64,000 nucleotides of DNA. It comes from Ktedonobacter sp. SOSP1-85 (GTDB lineage: Bacteria > Chloroflexota > Ktedonobacteria > Ktedonobacterales > Ktedonobacteraceae). The notes beneath the pieces are model-generated. The model was not told the DNA's origin and did not search any database. It saw only the letters and a list, made by a program, of their open reading frames with translations. The position numbers were made by a program, and so were the translations under genes. Below, piece after piece: positions 56,455 through 64,000 of the stretch (the first letter of the stretch is position 1; the number at the start of each line of letters is the position of its first letter). Where the stretch lies: contig NZ_BNJI01000001.1 of NCBI RefSeq assembly GCF_016587415.1, positions 6,301,501 to 6,365,500 on the forward strand, in the 5' to 3' direction.

Positions 56455-57045
56455 CTACGCGGCATCTGCTATATTTTTCAGTGTCTGGCGAACATCACAA
56501 ACGGCGCCCTGGTTGTAGGGCAGCTTACTGAGCAGCAGCGCCATCCCGCAGGTATTGGAAGCTGCCGAATAGGCCAGTCCTCCGCCAATCAGGGCCGCGA
56601 TCCAGGTGAGCGGCTTCCAGGCGAAAAGACCTCCCAGTGCTCCCAGCAGGACCAGTGTGCCGGCAACGCCGCGCACCTGCCGTTCCATACTCCATTTTTG
56701 TACCCCCTGCTTATATGGCTTGCCCGCCTTCTCCCAGGCAACAATTCCACCGTCGAGGATAGAGAGAGAAGACACTGGCATGGTCTGTAGCACTTCTGCC
56801 GCCTTGCGCGCGCGTGTCCCGCTCTGGCAAATCAGGAGCACGGCAGCGTTGCTCGCGAGTTCCGCGATCTCGTTTGTATAAGCAGGAAGCTGATCCAGGG
56901 GAATGTTATGGCTTCCTGGAATATGTTTGGACTCAAATTCAGCCGAGGTGCGAACATCAATGGCGATCGCATTTTTTGCCTCTGTAATCATTTCATATGC
57001 TTTTTCGACAGCAACTATGGTTGTACTGGCGCTTTTCGGGTTCAT
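56455..57045 (-). CDS. Rhodanese with C-terminal DUF2892 membrane domain (YgaP-like)
   Basis: A 196-residue inner-membrane sulfurtransferase. The rhodanese part (about 10-110) has AIAIDVRTSAEFESKHIPGS and the active Cys in LICQSGTRARKAA. The DUF2892 part (about 120-190) has two helices, MERQVRGVAGTLVLLGALGG and WIAALIGGGLAYSAASNTCG. First gene of the sulfur operon; upstream lie two direct repeats. Confidence 0.93.
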   Translation of the reverse strand: MNPKSASTTIVAVEKAYEMITEAKNAIAIDVRTSAEFESKHIPGSHNIPLDQLPAYTNEIAELASNAAVLLICQSGTRARKAAEVLQTMPVSSLSILDGGIVAWEKAGKPYKQGVQKWSMERQVRGVAGTLVLLGALGGLFAWKPLTWIAALIGGGLAYSAASNTCGMALLLSKLPYNQGAVCDVRQTLKNIADAA

Positions 57046-57079
57046 CTTTGTTCTCCTTCCGTATGTTTGTTGTCACTAA

Positions 57080-57226
57080 TCAGGGATGTTTGTTTTCCTC
57101 ACCTACTTGGATGCAGCATCTTGTAAAAGGTTACATAGTTCTTGTGCCTATGTGCTGCCAGGAGTCAGGGGCGTCTTGTTTTCCTCATCTACTTGGATTT
57201 AGCGTTTTGTAAAAGGTAACATAACT
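57080..57226. repeat. Two imperfect 60-bp direct repeats upstream of the sulfur operon
   Basis: TCAGGG, TTGTTTTCCTCACCTACTTG and TTGTAAAAGGTTACATA at 57080-57140 recur as TTGTTTTCCTCATCTACTTG and TTGTAAAAGGTAACATA at about 57165-57226, period about 86 bp. They lie 35-180 bp upstream of the operon start. Likely promoter/operator copies. No CsoR/CstR-type regulator gene is visible in the window. Confidence 0.7.
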
Positions 57227-57550
57227 CGACTTTGTACAATTTTTTCTTTGGCCAACGAGTGCTCTGAGGCTCTCTTCCATCGAAAAGAGCTTCTAAAGAG
57301 CCCTTGGAAGCCAGCAGCAAGAGAAAACGCTGGACAAGCTACCTTTTTTCAACGTCACCTGTACCAGCCTGACGTTGAAAAAGTCGTCGAGCGGAGAAGC
57401 ACCCTGTATTCCGTATCATACGCAGACGTCTTGAGAGGCTGGCTGATACGGTAACTATCGGAAGATGACCTCGGTAACACTTGCAAAAAATGTACAAAGT
57501 CGAGCATAATTCCTGGGGAAAATCTCTCTTGTCCAGAGACAAAAACACCC

Positions 57551-58842
57551 GTGCAACTTGGCTTGCGTGCCAACTGGCAACAGTTCATGCTGCTGGTAAT
57601 CGTCAATGCATTTGTCGGCGGCATGGTAGGACTCGAACGCAGCATTGTACCATTGCTTGGGCAGCGCGTGTTCGGTCTGGCTTTGACGACGGCGGTGCTC
57701 TCTTTTATTATGAGCTTCGGTATCGTCAAGGCCCTGGCCAATCTTTTTGCGGGCCGGCTCAGTGATCGCATCGGTCGCAAGGGGGTGCTGGTGGTTGGCT
57801 GGCTCATCGGGCTGCCAGTACCATTCCTCATCATCTTTGCCCCGTCCTGGGAATGGGTCGTCTTTGCCAATATCTTGTTGGGCATTAACCAGGGTCTCTG
57901 CTGGTCTACGACCGTGATCATGAAAATTGACCTGGTTGGGCCAGCGCGCCGGGGACTGGCGATGGGACTCAATGAAGCGGCGGGCTACCTGGCCGTCTCG
58001 CTGGCCGCCATCACGGCAGGCTACCTGGCCGCAACCTACGCGTTGCGCCCGCAACCATTCCTGCTTGGCGCAGCCTTTGCCCTGGCTGGACTTGTGCTCT
58101 CGCTGTTCTTCGTGCGCGAGTCGCATGAACATGCCCGCCACGAGGCGGCCCTGCTCGCGCCCTCCGCCGGGCAAACGGCAGGCGCGGTTTCCTTGGCCAC
58201 GGCGATCACCACTGCTCAACCCAACGGGGCATCCTTCAAAGACATCTTCTTACTGACATCCTGGAAGAATCGGACGCTCTTCGGGTCAGTCAGGCGGGGT
58301 TGGTAAACAACTTGAATGATGGCCTGGCCTGGGGCATCTTCCCGCTCTTTTTCGCGGCTGGTGGGCTGAGTATCATGCAGATTGGCCTGCTGGCGGGCAT
58401 CTATCCAGCTGTCTGGGGGTTAGGTCAATTATTGACCGGTGCGCTCTCCGACCGGATCGGTCGGAAAGGCATGATCGTTGTGGGAATGATGCTGCAGGGA
58501 TCTGCCATCGGACTGCTGCCCTTGCTCCACGGGTTCGGGTGGTGGGCACTGGCGATGGGTTTGCTTGGGTTGGGAACGGCTCTGGTCTACCCGACCCTGC
58601 TCGCGGCAATCGCTGACGTTGCTCACCCGGACTGGCGTGCCTCGGCAGTAGGCGTCTACCGGCTCTGGCGCGATAGTGGATACGTCTTGGGAGCGCTGCT
58701 CGCTGGAATACTGGCCGATCTGTTTGGCGTCTCCAGGGCGATACCGGTCATCGGTGCCTTGACGGTGCTCTCAGGGATCGTCGTGCAGGCAGTGATGGCA
58801 GAAACGTTACCGCGCCTACGGAAGCCTCGGACACAATCCTAG
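57551..58842 (+). pseudogene. MFS transporter, one-base frameshift
   Basis: The GTG at 57551 starts QLGLRANWQQFMLLVIVNAF. Six helices follow, including the MFS loop GRLSDRIGRKGVLV, to TLFGSVRRGW and stop at 58306. The next frame reads SQAGLVNNLNDGLAWGIFPL and six more helices with a second loop GALSDRIGRKGMIV. One extra G in the GGG at 58283-58285 restores TLFGVSQAGLVNN. The rejoined protein of about 430 residues would be a complete 12-helix transporter. Substrate unknown. Confidence 0.87.
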
Positions 58843-59027
58843 AAAACGCGCAACGCGAGAAGCGTGTTGTCTGAGCGGTGTCAACGACCGTGTCCAGCCG
58901 CATGCGCGACGATGTACGAAACTGCGAGCAAGAAGCCGAGGACGCGGTCTGGTTTTGCGGCTTCTTATTGTGCCAAAGCTGCCGATAGTGGAAAGCAAAG
59001 GCGACATTTTTCTCAGAAAAGAGACAC

Positions 59028-59675
59028 ATGATGAATACTGACGGCCGGGAAATACCAACCAATCAGGAGCAGAGCGCATCGTGGAATATACCGCTTGAGG
59101 TGTATGCCAATGAACAAGAACTCTTATACGGATTGTATCAGCAGGAGGAGCCCGCTTGCACCTGTTTGTTCAAACGTTTTGCGCGCCAGTTATACACACT
59201 TGCCTTGCGTATGACGAGAAGCCCGGAGGAGGCGGAGGAGATTGTCCAGGAAAGCTTTCTGCGCGCGTGTTCCCATATTAGCGACTTTGAGCAACGAAGC
59301 AGTCTGCGGACATGGCTGTACCAGATTGTTTCCAACACTACGCTCATGCATCTGCGTCGGAAAAAGCCTGACTCGTACTCCTTAGAGGTAGCGCAGGAAA
59401 GACAGGAGGCGGAACTGGCTTCGGAGGAGCAGACGCCGGATGCACGGGTGCTGGATGAAGAATTGCGCAACGCGCTCAAACTGGCGATCGCCCAACTCCC
59501 CGAAACCTTGCGCACGCCTTTTCTCTTACGCAGCGTCGAAGGCCTGCGGACAAAAGAGGCGGCCAGGTGTCTTGGCATTACCGAGACCACGCTGAAAGTC
59601 CGCCTGCACCGTGCGCGCCAGGAATTACGCCAACTCATGCATTCTTATTTACAAGAGGATGCGCCCGTTCCTTAA
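59028..59675 (+). CDS. ECF-type RNA polymerase sigma factor
   Basis: A 215-residue sigma factor. Region 2: FKRFARQLYTLALRMTRSPE, EAEEIVQESFLRACSHISDF, SSLRTWLYQIVSNTTLMHLR. Region 4: LPETLRTPFLLRSVEGLRTK and ITETTLKVRLHRARQELRQL. No C-terminal extension is present. An anti-sigma gene would be expected next, but the following gene is an undecaprenyl-synthase relic. Confidence 0.93.
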   Translation: MMNTDGREIPTNQEQSASWNIPLEVYANEQELLYGLYQQEEPACTCLFKRFARQLYTLALRMTRSPEEAEEIVQESFLRACSHISDFEQRSSLRTWLYQIVSNTTLMHLRRKKPDSYSLEVAQERQEAELASEEQTPDARVLDEELRNALKLAIAQLPETLRTPFLLRSVEGLRTKEAARCLGITETTLKVRLHRARQELRQLMHSYLQEDAPVP

Positions 59676-59709
59676 AAAATATGTAGAGTTATGAAGTATT
59701 GGAGGCGCT

Positions 59710-60083
59710 ATGATGCAGTTGTTCTCGTTCCTTGATGATACATTGAAGCATCCTTTCTCTTCGCTCTCCCTGAGGCGTTTAGAGGCAGAGAAGGAGCAAT
59801 GGTGTGTTCCGCGTCACCTGGGTATTATTATGGATGGCAATCGACGATTTGCGAGGAAGCATCAGATTTGGAATACGGACCGAAAACAATTTGGTAAAGA
59901 GTATGATTACATCATTTAAATGTTTGCCTTGGTTATGGTGGGCGAGAGGAGATTATCGAAGCCTTTCGTAGATATCTTGCGGCGCAACAAGAAGAAGGGC
60001 GGAACTTACAAAGACGCTGCTGCGAGGATAGAAGCGCGCTGATGATCTCTAGCCAAATCGGCACCCAAGCGCTATACTCATGA
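59710..60083 (+). pseudogene. Undecaprenyl diphosphate synthase-like relic
   Basis: From the ATG at 59710 the frame has CVPRHLGIIMDGNRRFARKH, the UppS substrate motif, and ends at 59919. In another frame from 59928, LGYGGREEIIEAFRRYLAAQ matches the later YGGRxEI motif. The segment between is deleted, and the C-terminal half is absent. A degraded cis-prenyltransferase. Confidence 0.75.
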
Positions 60084-60347
60084 CAAGAGGAAGATGGTCA
60101 TGAGGCAAGCGGTGGTGCATCTGTCGCATGCTGTTTATCGGGTACCAACGCTATCGCCACGAAAATTCGGTTTTTGCGATATGATCGCCGGAGGTACATG
60201 AGAAAGGTGCTCTCTCTGAGAAGAAGCTGTCGTATCGGGGAGACGTGAGAGCACCATACCACGTGTCATGATCAACTTTCGTTTGCACTCAGTTCAAACC
60301 AAAACTCCATCGTTGGAAATGGAGCAAGGTCATCCTTGTGTGGCATG
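60084..60347. other. Intergenic stretch
   Basis: No gene recognised. A few short frames remain on both strands without any conserved pattern. Confidence 0.4.
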
Positions 60348-60545
60348 CTACTCCTCGATTTTCTGTACGCGCCCAACCTGTCCATCGACAAGCCGTACCT
60401 TAATCCCATGTGGGTGAGAAACGGAGTTGGTCAAAATGTCCTTGACGATTCCTCGGGTCAGTTTTCCTGTTCGCTGGTCTTGCTTGAGGACGATTGACAC
60501 TTCGATTCCCGAACGTATATCTTGACGGATGCGTCCATCTGGCAT
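60348..60545 (-). CDS. ywbE: YwbE family protein
   Basis: A 65-residue protein covering the whole YwbE/DUF2196 family: RIRQDIRSGIEVSIVLKQDQ, RTGKLTRGIVKDILTNSVSH, PHGIKVRLVDGQVGRVQKI. A small beta-rich protein of unknown function, widely conserved in bacteria. Confidence 0.93.
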   Translation of the reverse strand: MPDGRIRQDIRSGIEVSIVLKQDQRTGKLTRGIVKDILTNSVSHPHGIKVRLVDGQVGRVQKIEE

Positions 60546-61065
60546 TCAGTTTCGCTTTCTACTGCCATCCCTGGTGAATGGATGTCTCTTTTACCAGAGC
60601 GGATTTCAAGTGTTTCCTGATTTTTACAATCACACGTTGGATGTTACGTCACCATCCATAGCAATACACTTTCCCTTCATGAGTCCATTTTTTTCTGTTG
60701 CTTTCAGGAGAGACAACACACCGGCACCGGAGCCACTCGCTATGACAATGCGGCAAGGGAAAGCTTCTGCGGGCTCGCTCAAAAGCGAGTGGACAGACAG
60801 TTATACGTATTGTACTCCTCAAGAGGTGTGACTGTCCATCTTTGAGTCTATGGAGGGGTATTGTCAACTTGGCAACGTAGCCATGTAGCCGTACCATAGA
60901 CTTAAAATACCTCGCATCCGCCATGGATAATCTTACCCGCGAGTAAGTGTCAGCATTCGTGCATGGGGTCTCTGACTAACGTTCAACGTAGCGTAAGCGT
61001 TTATCACGGGCCGATTAAAACACGCGCTACTGGTCTATAGAGAAGTGTCTAACGTTGATGAACGT
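60546..61065. other. Gene-free stretch
   Basis: About 520 bp with only weak frames on both strands. No repeat, hairpin terminator or RNA gene was recognised. Confidence 0.4.
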
Positions 61066-61431
61066 TTAAGCGTCTATAGTCACTGGCAGTTGAATCTCGA
61101 TCACTGCTTCGTCCTGTTCCTCCGACTGTGGCAGTTGGAGAAGGATATCTCGCCCCGCTCCGCTGATCTGCCACCCATAGTGTTCCATCCAAGTCGCCAG
61201 TGCTCCATAACTCCTGTGGCTGTCGCTGACCCGCCCGACGTGTGCAAGTGTTGCCATTGTCTCAATTGCTGGCAATGTACGCATAGTGAGCAGCCATTCC
61301 TCAGAGCGTTCGACCGACTGTGGACCTTTCTGGGTGAGCAGGTAGCCGACTTCGACATCGAGTGCTTGGGGATCATACATGGGGGAATGGATGATGATGG
61401 TGATATGACCAAGGCTGTTGCGTCCCACCAT
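61066..61431 (-). pseudogene. MerR/GyrI-type effector-binding domain, N-terminus lost
   Basis: Reads MYDPQALDVEVGYLLTQKGP, TLPAIETMATLAHVGRVSDS, HRSYGALATWMEHYGWQISG and EEQDEAVIEIQLPVT, the C-terminal ligand-binding half of BmrR-like MerR regulators. The expected helix-turn-helix and coiled coil are missing; transposase debris lies where they should be. The frame opens with MVGRNS at 61431, which is probably not a true start. Confidence 0.75.
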
Positions 61432-61593
61432 TGCCGGAACAATAGATTCAATTGCTGCAATTGTCCCTCACAGGCCCACGCGATGCGCAACGAGCTAAAG
61501 ATGACAAAAAGGATGGCCTGCCGTGCAGCTTGAGGAGGCTTTGCCTCATTGACCAGAAACGATGAGACGAGGCCCGCGTAAGTTGCAAGGAAG

Positions 61594-61797
61594 CTATTGA
61601 TGCGTATGGGCCTGGAGCACGGTGGTCCGGGTCCGAACGGTTTCCCCTCGCTTGCGTCCGAGATAACCCGGAGCACACACCTCATCCAATCGGCGCTGTG
61701 CCGGTGGAATATCAGGCGTAGAAGGCAAGGCGCGTTGGCGAGCCGTTTGCCGCGTGCCATCCACATCAAACACCAGCCATTGTGTTCCTTGCCGGTC
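61594..61797 (-). mobile_element. Transposase relic
   Basis: Minus-strand reading DRQGTQWLVFDVDGTRQTAR, QRALPSTPDIPPAQRRLDEV and CAPGYLGRKRGETVRTRTTV before a TAG. This FDVDGTRQxARQRALP pattern resembles internal parts of transposases I associate with ktedonobacterial insertion sequences; the IS family is uncertain. It replaces the N-terminal part of the MerR-like gene. Confidence 0.5.
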
Positions 61798-61839
61798 CCA
61801 CAGCCCTCCCGTTTTTTCCTTATATGTTAATATTTTGAC

Positions 61840-62057
61840 AAGCCCTCTCGATCAAGGGCTTAAGCAGGAGCGTACCTGTTCAATACAGAAGCCGGGGAAA
61901 AGGCTCTTTTTTCCACACGGCTCGACCGATAGAAGGAGATCGCGCTTCCCCCGGCAGCCTTCCTGGGTCTATCGATGATTGGAGGGTCGTTGCTTCGAGC
62001 ACTCGGCATATAAGGACCCGATCCCCCAGGAATGTTTCTCGCAAAGGAGATGGAACG
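61840..62057 (+). ncRNA. Candidate IS110 leader (bridge-type) RNA region
   Basis: The 218 bp before the IS110 transposase are non-coding and structured. AAGCCCT and AGGGCTT (61840-61861) form a perfect 7-bp stem. CGATAGA (61927) and TCTATCG (61968-61974) enclose a longer stem with AGGA/TCCT and internal loops. IS110-family elements are known to encode a bridge RNA in this position that pairs with target and donor DNA. Boundaries are approximate. Confidence 0.4.
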
Positions 62058-63274
62058 ATGTGGTATGTTGGTTTGGATTGGGCAGACACCCATCATGACG
62101 TCGATGTCCTTGATGAAACCGGTAAACATGTTGGAGCGCGCCGCTTTTCCCACAGCCAGGAAGGCTTGCATGACCTGAAGCAGTTTTTGTTGAGCTTTAC
62201 CTCGCACCCCGAAGAACTGGCTTGCATTCTCGAAACGAATCACGGGCTGCTCATCGCTTTCCTGCTCTCGGCTGGCATTCCCGTGTACCCGGTGAACCCG
62301 AAAACGATCAATGGGTTGCGGAAAGTGGCAGGAGCTCGCGACTGATCGCATTGACGCGTGTTTGTTGGCCAAAGTGGGATACTTCAACTTGGCCGAACTG
62401 CATCGCTTGGAACCTGATAGCCCTATCGTCCAGGAATTGAAAATGTTGACACGCGATCAGGATGCCCTGATTCAGATGCAAACGCGCCTGGTCAACCAAT
62501 TGACCGCTTGCCTCAAGGAATACTACCTGGTGGCCTTGAAGTTGTTCTCCCGCGTTGCAGCAGCCTTCCACGCTGCGTTTTTTGCAAGCGTACCCGACTC
62601 CCCAAGCAGCACAGAATGCGTCGGTTGAAGAGATAACGGCGACCTTGCGTCTGGGAACGTTTCCCAATCCAGCACAGGCTGCCGCCTCGATGGTTGAGGA
62701 ACTGCACCGTCCTCAGTTGGTCGCCAGTGAAGTCACCGTGCGCACCAAATCGCGGTTGATGCTGTCTCTGGTCAAACAACTGCTGGTAGTTATTGAGGAC
62801 CTTGCCAGCTATGAGAAGGAGATTCAAGCCCTTTTTTTGACCCATAAAGACCATGAGATTTGGAGTTCTCTTCCACGGGCAGGCAAGCGCCTGGCTCCGC
62901 GCTTGCTTGCTGAATGGGGGGATGATCGCACACGCTATGCTGATGCCAACAGTGTCCAGGAACTGGCTGGGACGGCTCCGGTCCCCTCCCAAAGCGGCAA
63001 TTACGCCAAGGCGCACAAACGCTTTGCCTGCGTGAAGCCCTGGCGCAATGATCTGTACCACTTCGCCTGGCAATCGACGCTCTCGGAGCCGTGGGCGGCT
63101 TCGTATTACCAACGTAAACTGGCCGAAGGCAAAACGCATAGCATGGCCCTTCGCGCTCTGGCCAATATCTGGGTGCGGATCATGTACCGGATGTGGATGA
63201 GTGAGACGTGCTATCAAGCCGAGACCTTTGAAGCCGCGAAGCTGGCTCACGCGCCTCGCCAACGTGCCGCCTGA
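62058..63274 (+). pseudogene. IS110-family transposase, two frameshifts
   Basis: Frame 1: MWYVGLDWADTHHDVDVLDE, the DEDD domain, to INGLRKVAGARD. Frame 2: ATDRIDACLLAKVGYFNLAE, with the DRIDAxLLA acidic motif. Frame 3: QQPSTLRFLQAYPTPQAAQN, then Transposase_20 with SLPRAGKRLAPRLLAEWGDD and the catalytic-Ser region ELAGTAPVPSQSGNYAKAHK. Breaks are near 62340 and 62565. Repaired, the protein has about 405 residues and is complete, so the element decayed recently or the sequence has errors. Confidence 0.88.
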
Positions 63275-63673
63275 ACCCAGGCTGTCCCTTTCCCTCACGC
63301 TTGGTTGGGCACACTCAGCACTGCGAAGTCCTTTGTCAGTGCTGATGTCGTGTGCTCCAACGGAGTCGCCCAAGCGGTTCCCGCTGTGTTCCTGTTGCAG
63401 ACCGTGAGCCGGTCCTGCGCACCTGCCCGTCGCTCCAACGTCTGCCGCAGCCCACCACCGCGTTCCCGACTCCCGGTGTGGGTTGCTCGCTGCAGACCAC
63501 ACCAAGTCAAGGCCGCGCAGGAGGTGAGGTGGTCGGATGTGGGCGCGCTCGCCTTGGCCTTGGCTGGTGTGGTAGACTTGCATCCCCACACGGGAGGCCG
63601 CTTCGCCTACGCTCACCCTGCTTTTTCCTTTCTCGGTTTTGGCTCTTGACATAGAGGGTCTCCTTCTTGATCT
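63275..63673. other. Non-coding right flank of the IS110 element
   Basis: Nearly 400 bp, GC-rich, with long antisense frames but no recognisable protein. Probably includes the right end of the IS110 element. Confidence 0.4.
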
Positions 63674-63722
63674 CATCGTTCTCAAATGATACGATAGGTT
63701 ATCATATCGCTTGAGAATGATG
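63674..63722. promoter_or_regulatory. Large imperfect dyad before the LLM gene
   Basis: Two 22-bp arms match at 18 positions: CATCGTTCTCAAATGATACG-AT and the complement of ATCATATCGCTTGAGAATGATG, with a 5-bp spacer. It lies 41 bp before the LLM start. Size and symmetry fit a TetR- or MarR-type operator; the regulator is not in the window. Confidence 0.6.
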
Positions 63723-63762
63723 AGGAAGCTAGCTTCCAGAAAACGAGAAGAGGTAGTTGTTC

Positions 63763-64000
63763 ATGTCGATCAAATTTAGTGTGATCCTCCCCAATGGCGC
63801 GACCAATGAACTGGCGGGAATCAAAGATCCGGTGGAAGCCTATGAAACCATGACGCACGTTGCCCAGACCGCCGAGGAAGTGGGTTTCGACGCACTCTGG
63901 ATCTCTGATGTCCTCTGGCCTGGTGACTTCACAGGCTTGGACGCCTCGCAAGAGTTTCTCTTTGAGTGCTGGACCACAACGGCGGCACTTGCGCGCGACA
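63763..64000 (+). CDS. Luciferase-like (LLM) flavin-dependent oxidoreductase, 3' end outside the window
   Basis: The ATG at 63763 begins MSIKFSVILPNGATNELAGI and continues EAYETMTHVAQTAEEVGFDA, LWISDVLWPGDFTG. This is the first strand-helix units of a bacterial-luciferase-type TIM barrel using FMN or F420. 79 codons are visible and the frame runs off the end. It is intact so far, unlike the LLM relics at 22.3 and 47.7 kb. A large dyad precedes it. Confidence 0.87.
   Translation, partial: MSIKFSVILPNGATNELAGIKDPVEAYETMTHVAQTAEEVGFDALWISDVLWPGDFTGLDASQEFLFECWTTTAALARD

Noticed and set aside
57080..57226. CRISPR-like repeats
   Set aside because: Only two imperfect copies, repeat too long and too variable, and no cas genes.
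62513..63685. 390-codon antisense frame opposite the IS110 transposase
   Set aside because: It is the complement of a recognised transposase and its flank, has no domain, and is explained by the codon pattern of the true strand.
1..64000. tRNA or rRNA genes
   Set aside because: None was recognised by eye on either strand; a covariance-model scan would be the decisive check.

Overview
The window looks like chromosomal DNA from a free-living soil bacterium of the Chloroflexota, most probably a ktedonobacterium. This is an inference from the mix of genes: a cydAB pair with a short Q-loop, many regulators of small-molecule stress, secreted carbohydrate-active and DUF2690-type proteins, lanthipeptide-dehydratase and carrier-domain fragments, and an unusual density of transposon relics from many families (TnpB/IS605, IS110, IS1182-like, ISL3, IS6, a serine recombinase and a group II intron end). 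I saw no rRNA, tRNA or CRISPR array.

Layout. 1-9.4 kb: the end of a PAS histidine kinase, three tandem universal-stress genes on the minus strand, and divergent cydAB, followed by a membrane subunit split by an in-frame TGA. 9.4-11.8 kb: one continuous reading frame that joins the N-terminus of a nitrate-reductase-like molybdoenzyme to the C-terminal half of a class I lanthipeptide dehydratase. 12-16.8 kb: a secreted GH43 glycosidase and a ribulokinase-like FGGY kinase. 17-27 kb: small oxidoreductase and detoxification genes with AraC and ArsR regulators, a DUF899 protein, a DUF2182 membrane protein and an epoxide hydrolase, with relics of luciferase-like, ECF sigma and TnpB genes between them. 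27-31 kb: a metallophosphoesterase, a decayed IS1182-like transposase, a carrier-domain relic and a secreted protein.

31-38 kb: an HTH_42 protein, a TetR gene with two copies of a palindromic operator, a membrane gene cut by a TnpB element, a cut DoxX gene, a cupredoxin/membrane pair, and a regulator with two HxlR domains in one chain whose promoter motif recurs before a DUF3224 gene. 38-42 kb: a clipped sugar-ABC binding protein, an exact 201-bp tandem duplication, and a YesM/YesN-type two-component system with a broken kinase. 42-53 kb: a highly scrambled accessory region containing an ISL3/hydrolase chimera, a group II intron end, an ECF41-like sigma factor with DoxX, MarR plus SDR, quinone oxidoreductases, a broken serine recombinase, SMP-30 and glyoxalase genes. 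53.7-57 kb: a sulfide/persulfide operon (rhodanese, TauE/SafE, persulfide dioxygenase-rhodanese, rhodanese-DUF2892). 57.5-64 kb: a split MFS transporter, an ECF sigma factor, an undecaprenyl-synthase relic, ywbE, a MerR effector-domain relic, an IS110 element with a structured leader, and the start of a luciferase-like oxidoreductase.

Themes. Intact genes mostly serve redox, electrophile and sulfur stress. At least seven otherwise well-conserved genes are broken by a single stop or a one-base shift, several of them at short homopolymers. This is either genuine decay or residual sequencing error, and it should be settled before any of these genes is called a pseudogene.
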